Both the position numbers and the translations under genes were made by a program. From positions 62,001-126,000 of the forward strand of contig JACRDI010000019.1 of NCBI GenBank assembly GCA_016218665.1: 64,000 nucleotides of DNA, read 5' to 3'. The notes below the pieces were generated by a model, which was not told where the DNA came from, made no database searches, and saw nothing but the letters and a program-made list of their open reading frames with translations. The first letter of the stretch is position 1; each line of letters opens with the position of its first letter. This document shows, piece by piece, positions 36,349 to 46,194 of the stretch. The stretch is from Desulfovibrio sp. (GTDB lineage: Bacteria > Desulfobacterota > Desulfovibrionia > Desulfovibrionales > Desulfovibrionaceae).

Positions 36349-37062
36349 TCACCGAGACGAATCGCCCGTTTGCGGCTGGATTTCCGCTGGTTGGCGCCCT
36401 GCCGCCATCTGGAACGCCGCCAGCCGCTCGGCATAGGGCGGGTGGCCGAAGAAGGCCGAGCCCGAGACCAGCACGTCCGCCCCGGCCAGCACCAGCTCGC
36501 GCGTGTTGTCCAGAGTCACGCCGCCGTCCACCTGGATGAGGGCCGCGCTGCCGCATTCCGCGACCATGGCCTTGAGCCGGCGCACCTTGTCCAGGCAGAA
36601 CGGAATGAACGACTGCCCGCCGAAGCCGGGGTTCACGCTCATGAGGAGCACCATCGAGAGCTGGGGCAGCAGGTGCTCCACCTGGCAGAGCGGGGTGTGT
36701 GGGTTGAGCGCCACGGCCGGCCGGGCTCCGCAGTCGCGAATGAGCGACACCACGCGCTCCAGATGCCGCTCGGCCTCGGCGTGCACGCATATGAGGTCCG
36801 CCCCGGCCTTGGCGAAGTCCGGCACGAAACGGCCGGGGTTCTCGATCATCAGGTGCACGTCGAAGAACAGGCCGCTTTTTTTCCGACAGGCGGCGATGAC
36901 CGGCGGGCCGAAGGTGATGTTGGGCACGAAGGCCCCGTCCATGACGTCCCAGTGGACCCATGACAGGCCCGCCGCCTCCAGGGCGGCCAGTTCCTCGCCC
37001 AGGCGGCTGAAGTCCGAGGACAAAAGCGAGGGCGAAAGGATCATGTGCTGCGTCGCGGGCAT
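36349..37062 (-). CDS. rpe: Ribulose-phosphate 3-epimerase
   Basis: Converts xylulose-5-phosphate to ribulose-5-phosphate. The protein has 237 residues with the TIM-barrel signatures LSPSLLSSDFSRLGEE, WVHWDVMDGAFVPNITFGP, FFDVHLMIENP, SVNPGFGGQSFIP and IQVDGGVTLDN. The acid/base aspartates and metal His residues are conserved. In the minus CBB arm it follows fba by 16 bases. The start is placed at 37062; an internal Met (MILSPSLL) six residues later is an alternative. A 233-base gap separates it from gap. Confidence 0.95.
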   Translation of the reverse strand: MPATQHMILSPSLLSSDFSRLGEELAALEAAGLSWVHWDVMDGAFVPNITFGPPVIAACRKKSGLFFDVHLMIENPGRFVPDFAKAGADLICVHAEAERHLERVVSLIRDCGARPAVALNPHTPLCQVEHLLPQLSMVLLMSVNPGFGGQSFIPFCLDKVRRLKAMVAECGSAALIQVDGGVTLDNTRELVLAGADVLVSGSAFFGHPPYAERLAAFQMAAGRQPAEIQPQTGDSSR

Positions 37063-37078
37063 GGCTTCCTCCTCCGGC

Positions 37079-38146
37079 TCAGGCGTTCAGGGGCGCGCCG
37101 TAGTGGTGGCTGGCGTAGCGCTCGGCCATCTCGGCCAGGGGGCGCGGCCGGATGTCCCCGGCCCGGCCCGCGGAGCCGAAGTCCACGAAACGCTCGCGGC
37201 ACAGGCCGCGCATGGCGGCTTGGGCGGCGGCCAGGAACTTCCTGGGGTCGAAGTCCGAGGGATTCTCGGCCAGGTGGCGGCGCGCGGCCCCAGTGGCGGC
37301 CAGGCGCAGGTCCGTGTCGATGTTCACCTTGCGCACGCCGTTCCGGATGCCCTCCTGGATCTCTGCCACGGGGACGCCGTAGGTCTGCTTGATGCCGCCG
37401 CCGTGGGCGTTGATGACCGCCAGCCACTCCTGCGGCACCGAGGACGAGCCGTGCATGACCAAGTGCGTGTTGGGGATGGCCCGGTGGATGGCCTGCACGC
37501 GGCGGATGTCCAGCACCTCGCCCGTGGGCGGACGGGTGAACTTGTAGGCCCCGTGGCTGGTGCCGATGGCGATGGCCAGGGCGTCCACTCCGGTCTTCTT
37601 CACGAAGTCCGCAGCCTGGTCCGGGTCGGTGAGCATCTGCTCTCTGCTCAGCCTGCCCTCGGCGCCCACGCCGTCCTCCTTGCCGGCCGTGGCGGTCTCC
37701 AACGAGCCCAAAACGCCCAGCTCGCCCTCCACGGACACCCCGCAGGCGTGGGCCACGGCGCACACGCGCTGCGTCGTCTCCACATTGTAGGCATAGTCCG
37801 CCGGGGTCTTGGCGTCCTCCTTCAGGGAGCCGTCCATCATCACCGAGGAGAAGCCCGACTGGATGGACCGGGCGCACACGGCCAGCGAGGAGCCGTGGTC
37901 CTGGTGCAGGCACAGGGGGATGTGCGGCCACTGTTCCAGGGCGGCCAACACAAGGTGGCGCAGGAAGGGCTCGCCCGCGTACTTGCGCGCTCCGGCGCTG
38001 CTTTGCAGGATCACCGGGCTGTCGGTCCCGTGGGCGGCCTCCATGATGGCGCGCACCTGCTCCATGTTGTTCACGTTGAAGGCGGGCACGCCGTAGCCGT
38101 GCTCGGCGGCGTGGTCCAAGAGCTGTCGCAGGGAGATCAAGGTCAT
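37079..38146 (-). CDS. fba: Class II fructose-bisphosphate aldolase
   Basis: Condenses triose phosphates to fructose-1,6-bisphosphate and, in the Calvin cycle, erythrose-4-phosphate and DHAP to sedoheptulose bisphosphate. The protein has 355 residues. Zinc and active-site motifs are [50 protein letters not shown] and [13 protein letters not shown], the CbbA-type class II pattern. The start at 38146 follows GGAGGAAG; the large open frame upstream in this phase is a shadow of pgk. It lies between pgk and rpe. Confidence 0.95.
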   Translation of the reverse strand: MTLISLRQLLDHAAEHGYGVPAFNVNNMEQVRAIMEAAHGTDSPVILQSSAGARKYAGEPFLRHLVLAALEQWPHIPLCLHQDHGSSLAVCARSIQSGFSSVMMDGSLKEDAKTPADYAYNVETTQRVCAVAHACGVSVEGELGVLGSLETATAGKEDGVGAEGRLSREQMLTDPDQAADFVKKTGVDALAIAIGTSHGAYKFTRPPTGEVLDIRRVQAIHRAIPNTHLVMHGSSSVPQEWLAVINAHGGGIKQTYGVPVAEIQEGIRNGVRKVNIDTDLRLAATGAARRHLAENPSDFDPRKFLAAAQAAMRGLCRERFVDFGSAGRAGDIRPRPLAEMAERYASHHYGAPLNA

Positions 38147-38186
38147 GGGCTTCCTCCGGGAAGGCTTGCGGTTTGGGACTGCCGGG

Positions 38187-39362
38187 CTACAGGGCGCGTT
38201 CTTCCAAGGCGACCAGGGCGGGCAGCCGCTTGCCCTCCAGAAGCTCCAGGAAGGCGCCGCCGCCGGTGGAGATATAAGAAATGCCGCCGGCCACGCCGAA
38301 CTTGTCGATGGCCGCCAGGGTGTCGCCGCCGCCGGCCACGGAATAGGCCGGGCTCTCGGCCACGGCCAGGGATACGGCGCGGGTGCCCTGGCCGAAACGC
38401 TCGCACTCGAACACGCCCACGGGCCCATTCCAGAAGATAGTGGCCGAGTCCCGCAATATCTCGGCGTAGCGGCGGCAGGTCTTTTCGCCAATGTCCAGGA
38501 TCATCTCCCCCTCGGCGATCTCCCCGGCGCGGCGCTCCACCGCCGGGGCGTCGTCGGAGATGGCCCTGGCGCACACGGCGTCCTCGGGCAGGGGGATGTC
38601 CACCCCGGCGAGCCTGGCCTCGCGCAGGATGTCCCGGGCCTCTTCCAGGAGCTCCGGCTCGAAGAGCGAAGCGCCCACGGGTTGGCCCGAGGCCGCCAGG
38701 AAGGTGTTGGCGATGCCGCCGCCCAGGATGAGCCGGTCCACCCGGCCAAGCAGCGCGTGCAACATGCTGAGCTTGGTGGAGACCTTGGACCCGCCCACGA
38801 TGGCCGTCACCGGCCGGGCCGGGGCGCGCAGGGCCAGGCCCAGGGCGCGCAGCTCGCGCAGCAGGAGCGGCCCGGCGCAGGCCACCGGGGCGTAGCGCGC
38901 CACGGCGCTGGTGGAGGCGTGGGCGCGGTGGGCCGAGCCGAAGGCGTCCATGACGAACACGTCGCACAGCCGGGCCATGCGCCGGCCAAGCTCGGGGTCG
39001 TTGGCCTTCTCCCCGGCGTTGAAGCGCACGTTCTCGGCCATGGCGATTCCGCCGGGCCGCAGGTCCACGCCGTCCAGCCAGCGGCGCTCCAGGCGGATGT
39101 GCCGCCCGAGCAGGCAGGACAGCCGCTCCGCCACGGGAGCCAGAGAGTACTGCGGATCGTAGAAGCCCTCCCTGGGTCGGCCCAGGTGCGAGAGCAGCAG
39201 CACGGCCGCTCCGGCCTCCAGGGCTTGGCGGATTGTCGGCAGGGCGGCCCGCAGGCGGGCATCGTTCTGCACCCGGCCGTCCTTCACCGGCGCGTTCAGG
39301 TCCAGGCGGATGAGCACCCGCCGGTTCTTGAGCTTCTGGTCGTTCATGGTCCGCACGTTCAT
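38187..39362 (-). CDS. pgk: Phosphoglycerate kinase
   Basis: Phosphorylates 3-phosphoglycerate with ATP. The protein has 391 residues, normal for PGK. Signatures: [65 protein letters not shown] and [14 protein letters not shown] with [14 protein letters not shown]. The start at 39362 overlaps the tkt stop by four bases (ATGA); an internal Met at 39347 is an alternative. The very long open frame upstream in this phase is antisense/shadow to tkt. It probably serves as a dedicated autotrophic copy, as other glycolytic genes would lie elsewhere. Confidence 0.95.
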   Translation of the reverse strand: MNVRTMNDQKLKNRRVLIRLDLNAPVKDGRVQNDARLRAALPTIRQALEAGAAVLLLSHLGRPREGFYDPQYSLAPVAERLSCLLGRHIRLERRWLDGVDLRPGGIAMAENVRFNAGEKANDPELGRRMARLCDVFVMDAFGSAHRAHASTSAVARYAPVACAGPLLLRELRALGLALRAPARPVTAIVGGSKVSTKLSMLHALLGRVDRLILGGGIANTFLAASGQPVGASLFEPELLEEARDILREARLAGVDIPLPEDAVCARAISDDAPAVERRAGEIAEGEMILDIGEKTCRRYAEILRDSATIFWNGPVGVFECERFGQGTRAVSLAVAESPAYSVAGGGDTLAAIDKFGVAGGISYISTGGGAFLELLEGKRLPALVALEERAL

Positions 39363-41413
39363 GCCTCCTGCCCTCCCTGGTTGCGCGCGCCGGCAGGTTC
39401 CCGCCGCGCCTTGCGATCCCTGATGAGCTGGCGGGTGGCCTCGGCCACGTGGCCAGCGGTGATGCCGAAGTGCTGGAAGAGCGCCTCGGCCGGGGCGGAC
39501 TCGCCGAAGCGGTCCAGGCCGATGACCGTGCCCCGGCAGCCCACGTACTTGTACCAGCCGGCCGTGGCCCCGGCCTCCACCGCCACCACCACCGGCGCGG
39601 ACGGGGACAGCACCGCTGCCCGGTAGCACTGGGGCTGGCTGTCGAAGACCTCCAGACAGGGCATGGACACCACCCGCGCCAGGTGCCCCTCCGCTTCCAG
39701 CAGGCGCGCGGCCTGCACGGCCAGGGCCACCTCGGAGCCCGTGGCCAGAAGCACGGCCTCGGGTTGGCCGGGGCAGTCGCGCAGGATGTAGCCGCCGCGC
39801 TGCACCAGGTTGAGCGTTTTGCCCGGACGGGACTGGTGGGGCAGACCCTGGCGCGAGAGGATGAGCGCCGTGGGCCCGTCCGTCCGCTCCACGGCGGCGC
39901 GCCAGGCCACGGCCGTCTCCACGGCGTCGCAGGGGCGCCACACATGCACGTTGGGCATGAGCCTGAGCGAGGCCGTGTGCTCCACCGGCTGGTGCGTGGG
40001 GCCGTCCTCGCCCACGCCGATGGAGTCGTGGGTGAGCACGTGGATGACCCGCAGGCCCATGAGGGCGGCCATGCGCAGGGCGCTGCGCGAATAGTCGGAG
40101 AATACCAGGAAGGTGCCGCCGTAGGGGATGAACCCACCGTGCAGGGCCAGCCCGTTCATCATGGCCGCCATGGCGAACTCGCGCACGCCGTAGTTCAGAG
40201 AGTTGCCCTTCCAGCCGGGGGGCATGGCCGCCACCGAGCCGGACCAGCGCGTGAGATTGGAGGAGGCCAGATCGGCCGAGCCGCCCACGAGTTCCGGCAG
40301 GTGCGGGGCCAGGGCTTCGATGGCCTGCTGGGAGGCCTTGCGCGTGGCCGGACCGGCGGCGGTCTTGTCCGTCTGCTGCAGGAGGTCCTCCGCCACCGCG
40401 ACGAAGTCGGCCGGCAGCGCCCCGTTCATGCGTCGGGCGAACTCGGCGGCCAGATCCGGGTGCTTGCACGTGTAGCGCACGTAGAGATTCTGCCAGGCAT
40501 CCTCGGCCATGCGACCGCGCTCACGCGCGTCCCAGGCGGCATAGACCTCCGCCGGGACACTGAAGGGCTCGTGGGGCCAGCCCATGTGCCCCCGCGCGCA
40601 GGCAATCTCGGCCTCCCCCAGGGGCGAGCCGTGGCACTTGGCGCTGCCGCAGACGCCTGGCGCGCCCTGGCCGATTTTCGTGCGGCAGCAGATGAGGCTC
40701 GGCCGTCCCGTCTCGGCCCTGGCGCGGCGGATGGCCGCCTTGATCTGCCTGGGGTCGTGGCCGTCCACCCCGGCCTCCACATGCCAGCCATAGGCCTCGA
40801 AGCGCTTCGGGGTGTCCTCGGTGAACCAGCCCTCCACGCAGCCGTCGATGGAGATGCCGTTGTCGTCGTAGAAGGCGATGAGCTTGCCGAGCTTGAGCGT
40901 TCCGGCCAGGGAGCAGGCCTCGTGGGACAAGCCCTCCATCATGCAGCCGTCGCCCAGAAACACGTAGGTGAAGTGGCTCACCAGCTCGAAACCGCGGCGG
41001 TTGAAATGGGCGGCCAGAAGCCGCTCGGCCACGGCCATGCCCACGGCGCAGGCGACGCCCTGCCCCAGCGGGCCGGATGCCGACTCCACCCCGGGCGTGA
41101 CGCGGTACTCCGGGTGCCCCGGCGTGCGCGAGCCCAGCTGGCGGAAGCTCTTCAGATCCTCCACGCCCAGGTCGTAGCCACTCAGGTGCAGCAGGGTATA
41201 GAGCAGCATGGAGGCGTGCCCGTTGGAAAGCACGAACCGGTCCCGGTTGGGCCAGTCCGGGTTGGCCGGGTTGTGGCGCAAGAAGTCGTTCCAGAGCACC
41301 TCGGCGATGTCGGCCATGCCCAGCGGCGCGCCCGGATGCCCGGATGCGGCCTTCTGAACGGCGTCCATGCACAGGGCGCGCAGGGCGTTGGCGAGGGTCT
41401 TGCGGTCGGGCAT
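39359..41413 (-). CDS. tkt: Transketolase
   Basis: Thiamine-diphosphate enzyme of the regenerative phase of the Calvin cycle. The protein has 684 residues. Signatures: [54 protein letters not shown], the ThDP/metal motif [18 protein letters not shown] ending in [10 protein letters not shown], and [18 protein letters not shown] in the pyrimidine-binding domain. The start at 41413 follows AAGGAGG. It leads the minus arm after a 43-codon frame, and pgk starts inside its stop. It depends on thiamine, whose thiazole gene thi4 also lies in this window. Confidence 0.97.
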   Translation of the reverse strand: MPDRKTLANALRALCMDAVQKAASGHPGAPLGMADIAEVLWNDFLRHNPANPDWPNRDRFVLSNGHASMLLYTLLHLSGYDLGVEDLKSFRQLGSRTPGHPEYRVTPGVESASGPLGQGVACAVGMAVAERLLAAHFNRRGFELVSHFTYVFLGDGCMMEGLSHEACSLAGTLKLGKLIAFYDDNGISIDGCVEGWFTEDTPKRFEAYGWHVEAGVDGHDPRQIKAAIRRARAETGRPSLICCRTKIGQGAPGVCGSAKCHGSPLGEAEIACARGHMGWPHEPFSVPAEVYAAWDARERGRMAEDAWQNLYVRYTCKHPDLAAEFARRMNGALPADFVAVAEDLLQQTDKTAAGPATRKASQQAIEALAPHLPELVGGSADLASSNLTRWSGSVAAMPPGWKGNSLNYGVREFAMAAMMNGLALHGGFIPYGGTFLVFSDYSRSALRMAALMGLRVIHVLTHDSIGVGEDGPTHQPVEHTASLRLMPNVHVWRPCDAVETAVAWRAAVERTDGPTALILSRQGLPHQSRPGKTLNLVQRGGYILRDCPGQPEAVLLATGSEVALAVQAARLLEAEGHLARVVSMPCLEVFDSQPQCYRAAVLSPSAPVVVAVEAGATAGWYKYVGCRGTVIGLDRFGESAPAEALFQHFGITAGHVAEATRQLIRDRKARREPAGARNQGGQEA

Positions 41414-41436
41414 GGCGTCCTCCTTGATGTGGCGGG

Positions 41437-41568
41437 TTAGAAAAGCCGGGCGTACAGCCGCCCATACAGGGCGCACAAACTCAGGGCCGGGGCGGAGGGC
41501 AGGCCGCATTCCTTGAGCCGGCAGTACACGTGCAGGGGATTCAGCAGATGGCGCAACGACTCTTTCAT
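41437..41568 (-). CDS. 43-residue small protein ahead of tkt
   Basis: A short frame encoding [18 protein letters not shown], then [20 protein letters not shown] and YARLF. It has a strong ribosome-binding site (AGGAGG, six bases before ATG) and lies 23 bases before the tkt start, within the leader of the sigma-54 transcript. The basic, Leu/Tyr-rich sequence with two or three cysteines looks amphipathic. I recall similar NPLHVYCRL peptides in Desulfovibrio genomes, unverified. It could be a small accessory protein or a leader peptide. Confidence 0.6.
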   Translation of the reverse strand: MKESLRHLLNPLHVYCRLKECGLPSAPALSLCALYGRLYARLF

Positions 41569-41603
41569 GGTGTCCTCCTGTGGCCTTGATTCCGCCGGGA
41601 AGA

Positions 41604-41620
41604 ATCAAGCCCCGTGCCAG
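41604..41620 (-). promoter_or_regulatory. Sigma-54 (-24/-12) promoter of the tkt-pgk-fba-rpe-gap arm
   Basis: On the minus strand CTGGCACGGGGCTTGAT matches YTGGCACGNNNNTTGCW at all key positions except one base in the -12 box. Spacing is exact. The start would lie about 25 bases before the 43-residue frame. Together with the plus-arm promoter and the nearby activator gene this supports joint sigma-54 control. Confidence 0.7.
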
Positions 41621-41780
41621 GGCGCGGCAGCCCTGAAACTTTCAATTCCATTTCAGCATGTTACGCATGAAACAAGGCGAGAGGCGCCCCGTGGCGGAAC
41701 CCCGCAGCTGTGCCACGCCTGGCCCACCTGCGGGGCCGGGGCCGGGCGCTTTGCGCCGGAGGTGGCACAGGCCGGACAGG

Positions 41781-43001
41781 CTAGCGGCGGAAGAAGTTCA
41801 GGTAGGAGAACAGGTCGTTCAGCTCTTCCGATGGCAGGGCCGAGCCGATGAGCACGCCGGAGAGCCAACCGGCGTTGTGCGGCCGGCGGGCGGCGCTGCG
41901 GATGAGGCTGCCGATGGACTTGGGCGTGCGCAGGGAGAGCAGCCTGCCGGAGAGCTCCAGGCCCGGGCCAAGCGCGCGCCAGAGCCTGCCCGGATAGGAC
42001 AGCAGGGCGTCTGCCCCGGCCTCGCCCGTGCGGCAGGCCTCGGCCGCCACTTCGGCGGCGATGTGCGCGGAGATGAGCGCGTTGGCCACGCCCTCGATGC
42101 TGCACGGGGTGGCGAGGCCTGCGGCGTCGCCCACCAGCAGGAAGCCCTCGCCGTGCACCTCGCGCAGGGGATTGCCAACGGGCAGCAGGCGCACCTTGGT
42201 GCCGCCGTAGCGCTGGGCAAAGGCGAAGCGTTCCTTGAGCGAAGGCGCCTCCAGGGCTTCCTCCAGGGCCCGCTTCACGTGCAGGCGCTTATCCAGGCAG
42301 GCGCGCAGGGGCAGGGCCAGACCCACGTTGGCCAGGCTGGAGCGCGTGGGGTGCACCCAGACATAGCCCGGCAGCACCGCTTCCGGAAAATGGATTTCGA
42401 TGTGGCTGCGCAGGCCGATGACTTGACTGTAGTAGGCCTGGGCCGCGATGACCCGGTACTCCGAATAGCGCGGCAGACCCATGCGGCGGGAGAGGAAGGA
42501 GTTCGCCCCGTCCGCGCCGATGAGCAGCGTGGCCGTGAGGGTCTCCATGCGGCCGGCCCCGCTGTCCACCACGATCCCGCAGGCGCGGCCGCCCTCGGTG
42601 AGCACGTCCACGGCCCGGCACCAGTGCCGCACCGTGACGTTCTCCAGCTCCTTCGCCGCCAGGAACAGCATCTCGTCGAAGAGCACGCGGTGGCAAATCA
42701 TGCTCGCGGCGCGGCTGGCGCTGTCGATCTTGAGGACCGGCACGGTCACTGAGGAGCCATCGGGGGCGTGGAAGCCGATTTGGCTCACCGGCACGTGGTC
42801 CAGGTCCAGCAGGCGGTCCTCCAGGCCCAGCTCGCGCACGTGGGCGATGACCGCGGCGGACAGGGCGTCGCTGCAGACCTTGTCGCGCGGGAAGGTACGC
42901 GCGTCGATGAGCAGCACGCGCAGGCCATTACGCCCCGCGTGCAACGCGGTGGCGCTGCCGGCCGGGCCCGCGCCGATGATGATGAGATCGAAATCCGGCA
43001 T
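41781..43001 (-). CDS. Geranylgeranyl-reductase-family FAD-dependent oxidoreductase
   Basis: A 406-residue flavoprotein of the GGR/FixC-like family, which reduces isoprenoid chains or related substrates. The FAD-binding motif is DLIIIGAGPAGSATALHAG (about 5-24), followed by FPRDKVCSDALS, LIGADGANSFLSRRM, and GEGFLLVGDAAGLATPCSIEGV, all typical. The start at 43001 follows CAGGGAG. Substrates in anaerobes include menaquinone side chains and lipids; which applies here is unknown. It stands next to the Calvin cluster but has its own orientation gap of 212 bases, so linkage to CO2 fixation is not shown. Confidence 0.88.
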   Translation of the reverse strand: MPDFDLIIIGAGPAGSATALHAGRNGLRVLLIDARTFPRDKVCSDALSAAVIAHVRELGLEDRLLDLDHVPVSQIGFHAPDGSSVTVPVLKIDSASRAASMICHRVLFDEMLFLAAKELENVTVRHWCRAVDVLTEGGRACGIVVDSGAGRMETLTATLLIGADGANSFLSRRMGLPRYSEYRVIAAQAYYSQVIGLRSHIEIHFPEAVLPGYVWVHPTRSSLANVGLALPLRACLDKRLHVKRALEEALEAPSLKERFAFAQRYGGTKVRLLPVGNPLREVHGEGFLLVGDAAGLATPCSIEGVANALISAHIAAEVAAEACRTGEAGADALLSYPGRLWRALGPGLELSGRLLSLRTPKSIGSLIRSAARRPHNAGWLSGVLIGSALPSEELNDLFSYLNFFRR

Positions 43002-43589
43002 GCGTCTCCCTGGGTCATTTCTCCGCCGCCTCGGACCAGGGGCGGCGGCAAGGCTTTGCCCAGCCCCCGCCCTGGCCAACGGGGGGATGTGCCACCGGTG
43101 GCACTTGGTGCCGCTCTTCCCAGGATGTTACAAAACCTGTGCCGTGGCAATTACGCTCAAACCGTCGGACTCACGCATGAGGAAAGGCGCCTTGTCAGTC
43201 GACCGGAGGATCTCTGCGCTTGGCCAAGCAGACGAGTGTACCCGCTTCCAGATGATATCGCCATCCCTTCCCGAGCAGGGAGAACGTGTAGTTTGGAGGA
43301 GCCTCCTTAAACTGGCGTAAACGGTGAAGTTCGGGCTGGACCAAGCCCGCCGTACTGCTTCTTCCAGCGATAAAACGGCTAACCCTGCACGAAGCGATTC
43401 GCGAGCGCCAACAGTGGCCAACGCTGTGCTTGGCGGCGTGTCCGGTTCAATTGAGGGCTACTCCACTTGAGAGAGTTATTCCAAAGATTGCCATACCCTA
43501 TTCTCCATCATGATTTGTAATGACATCCCCTCATTGATCTGCTACGTAGAGGCTCACCAATGGTAACCGTTATTGACTGGGAGGAAACC
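43002..43589. other. Intergenic region of lower GC without a supported gene
   Basis: Some 590 bases between the flavoprotein gene and the cytochrome gene. Composition shifts from GC-rich to mixed at about 43110. Short frames on both strands show no recognisable domain. A small hairpin CGGGCT/AGCCCG lies at 43332-43349. The shift marks the left edge of the cytochrome/chemoreceptor module, perhaps an insertion boundary; no transposase or direct repeat was found. Confidence 0.45.
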
Positions 43590-44069
43590 ATGAGGAGATA
43601 TCTGCGATTGATTGCAGCAACCTTTCTCTGCTTTGCAATTCCGCCAGCGACCATTTCTATGGCAGCGAATGGCAATACAAGATACGTCGGTTCAACAGTT
43701 TGCAAGGATTGCCACGATAAAGAATATGCCACCTTTGTTAAATTCTCAAAAAAAGCTCATTCAGACAATAGCATTAAAATCATGGCAAAAAAGTTGTCTC
43801 AGGAAGAACTTCGTGAATGCTTTAGTTGTCATACTACTGGCTACGGCCAGCCCGGAGGGTTTGTAGGCTTCGAACAGACGCCGGATCTGGCATACGCCGG
43901 CTGCGAGGTCTGCCACGGACCCGGCTCGGCTCATGTGGATTCGGGGGGAAAAAAGAATCTCATTCTTGGAAATGGGCGTATGAACATGAAGAATTGCGAG
44001 AAGTGTCACAACTCTGAGCGCGTGGCCAACTTTCGGTTCAAACCTATGCTCTACGGCGGAGCCCACTAG
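43590..44069 (+). CDS. Exported tetraheme c-type cytochrome (c554-like)
   Basis: A 159-residue periplasmic cytochrome. Residues 1-25 or so are a signal peptide (LRLIAATFLCFAIPPATISMA). Four CxxCH heme sites are present: CKDCH, CFSCH, CEVCH and CEKCH, with HTTGYG and VCHGPGSAH context typical of the cytochrome c554 family. The start at 43590 follows GAGGAAACC. It lies nine bases upstream of a heme-binding chemoreceptor gene and is probably co-transcribed with it. It may pass electrons to, or set the redox state of, the receptor heme; that is inference. Confidence 0.92.
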   Translation: MRRYLRLIAATFLCFAIPPATISMAANGNTRYVGSTVCKDCHDKEYATFVKFSKKAHSDNSIKIMAKKLSQEELRECFSCHTTGYGQPGGFVGFEQTPDLAYAGCEVCHGPGSAHVDSGGKKNLILGNGRMNMKNCEKCHNSERVANFRFKPMLYGGAH

Positions 44070-44078
44070 GAAGTGACC

Positions 44079-46103
44079 ATGAAAAGATGCATCGATAGAT
44101 TCCACACTTCTCTTACTTTTAAAGTCATGGTGCTCACCTGTACAGTGTCTCTACTCGTATTTTCCGGGCTATTCCTGACCACCAGTTTCTGGCAGAGGAC
44201 TTCTATGCTACAGGAGGTGAAGCATAACGCCGAGCGCGACTCGCGGTTCATCTCCATGGTGGTTGATGAACCTATGCGCCTGGGCGACAACGAGTCCACA
44301 GAGCAGCGATTCGTAGAATTGGGAGAACATGACAAGGATATCGATATCTTCATGGTGGATTATGCGGGGGTCATTACCTATGCTACCCGCCACGAAACTG
44401 AACGCAAGCCACTAGGCGAGGTGCTGAACCACGTCGAGTTCCGCGCGTTGCTGGACCGAAGTCTCAAGGAGCGGCTGGGGACAGGCGCAGTCATGCAAAT
44501 GGACGGCTCAAGCTTTTACACCGAAATCAAGACCATTGCCAACGAGCCTTCCTGTTACCATTGCCACGGCAAGAGCAGGCCCATTCTGGGTGCGTTAATA
44601 ACCCGGCAGAACCTGGACAGTCAGTTCGCATCCCTGCTTCGCTCGCGACTAATGACGGCGGGGTTGTCCCTACTGGGTATGCTGGCTCTGTGTCTGATGC
44701 TGCTCCGCTTCTTCAAGAGCACGGTGATCTCGCGTGTTACATCTATCGAACGGAGCGCCGACAAGGTGCTTCAGGGCAACCTCAACGCTGAATTCAAAGT
44801 CACTGGCAGAGACCGCCTAGCCAAGCTAGCAGACCACCTCGGCGTCATGGTGGAGCAGATCAAGGACCAGTTAGAATACAACAAGTGTCTCCTTGACGGC
44901 ATTATTGTGCCTATGTTTGTGGCGGACAAAGACTGTAAGGTTTCTTTCATAAACCCACCTCTTAAGGCCATCCTTGGCAAGCCGGAGTCTGCTGTCATGG
45001 GGCAGGACGTAGGTGTGCTGTTTTACGGAGACGCTTCGCGGCAGACGCGCACCCACGAAGTGGTGGAAAGTGGCTGCGCGGCCAGCGGCAACCTGCGCTA
45101 TCGCAGAGACGACGGGACGGAAATCCCCTTGCACACAGAGGTCTCGCCCCTCAGGAACGCCCACAGCGAGATCGTGGGAGTAGTGGGTATACTCATCGAC
45201 CTGACCCAGGAAGAGGTGGCTCGGGATCGCATCGAGGCAAACCGTCAAAACCTGCTCGTCGTAGCTACCGAGGTTACCCAAGTCGCCCTCAGGCTAGAGC
45301 AGGCATCAAACGTATTGAGCGGCCAGATGAGCGAGCTAACCCGTGGTATGGACACCGCTGCGGACCGCACCACTCAGGTGGCAACGGCCATGGAGGAGAT
45401 GAACTCCACCGTGCTCGAGGTGGCCAAAAACGCCGGCGAAACGGCCGACGCTTCGGGCAAGGCCAACAGTGTCGCACGAGAGGGCGGCGAGATGGTTCAA
45501 AGCACCCTAGCCGAAATCAGCCAAGTATCTGACACCACACGCAGTTTGTCCGTGGCCTTGGGGCAGCTTTCCTTAAGCGCTCGCGACATCGGCCAAGTCA
45601 TGAGCGTCATCAATGACATTGCTGACCAGACCAACCTGCTGGCCCTCAATGCCGCCATAGAGGCAGCCCGCGCTGGAGATGCGGGACGAGGCTTTGCAGT
45701 GGTGGCCGATGAGGTTCGCAAGCTGGCCGAAAAGACCATGCATGCCACCAAGGAGGTTGAGGTAGCCATCGGGCACGTGCAGAAGAGCACCCTTGACGCT
45801 GTGCGCGAAATGGATGCCGCCAAAGAACGAGTGGACAAAACCACAGAGCTGGCGGGGGGAGCAGGTAATATGCTAACCCAAATCGTTGGTGCTTCAGATC
45901 GCATTGCAGACATGGTGCGCTCTATCGCCACTGCAGCTGAAGAGCAGTCAGCCACAAGCGAAGAGATTAACATCAACGTGAGCAGCATTAACACGCTGTC
46001 CGCGCAGATGTCTCAAGACATCCAAAGCGCGAACAAGCGCATCCAAGAAGTAGCAGATATGTCGCGCGAATTGGCGCAACTGGTGCAAAGATTCCGTCAA
46101 TGA
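44079..46103 (+). CDS. Methyl-accepting chemotaxis protein with periplasmic c-type heme (DcrA-like)
   Basis: A 674-residue transmembrane chemoreceptor. Membrane helices lie at about 13-36 and 190-213. The periplasmic domain holds one c-type heme site, CYHCH (Cys159, Cys162, His163), recalling DcrA of Desulfovibrio vulgaris, a heme-based oxygen/redox sensor. A HAMP domain follows (about 215-270), then a PAS domain (about 275-390) and the signalling domain with the tip [20 protein letters not shown]. There is no C-terminal CheR-binding pentapeptide. The ATG at 44079 has AGGAAG five bases upstream; a GTG at 44073 is less likely. Confidence 0.92.
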   Translation: MKRCIDRFHTSLTFKVMVLTCTVSLLVFSGLFLTTSFWQRTSMLQEVKHNAERDSRFISMVVDEPMRLGDNESTEQRFVELGEHDKDIDIFMVDYAGVITYATRHETERKPLGEVLNHVEFRALLDRSLKERLGTGAVMQMDGSSFYTEIKTIANEPSCYHCHGKSRPILGALITRQNLDSQFASLLRSRLMTAGLSLLGMLALCLMLLRFFKSTVISRVTSIERSADKVLQGNLNAEFKVTGRDRLAKLADHLGVMVEQIKDQLEYNKCLLDGIIVPMFVADKDCKVSFINPPLKAILGKPESAVMGQDVGVLFYGDASRQTRTHEVVESGCAASGNLRYRRDDGTEIPLHTEVSPLRNAHSEIVGVVGILIDLTQEEVARDRIEANRQNLLVVATEVTQVALRLEQASNVLSGQMSELTRGMDTAADRTTQVATAMEEMNSTVLEVAKNAGETADASGKANSVAREGGEMVQSTLAEISQVSDTTRSLSVALGQLSLSARDIGQVMSVINDIADQTNLLALNAAIEAARAGDAGRGFAVVADEVRKLAEKTMHATKEVEVAIGHVQKSTLDAVREMDAAKERVDKTTELAGGAGNMLTQIVGASDRIADMVRSIATAAEEQSATSEEININVSSINTLSAQMSQDIQSANKRIQEVADMSRELAQLVQRFRQ

Positions 46104-46194
46104 CAATTGTGGTATGACGATTGTTCAACACAGGGATTGGCCAACAGGCGTGCAAGTCAATAGCAGCGGTCCGCAAATAATGTGAGCGAGGCGT

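Noticed and set aside
43128-43421. Minus-strand frame near the edge of the cytochrome module as a transposase remnant
   Set aside because: No transposase motif is visible and there are no inverted ends or target duplications.
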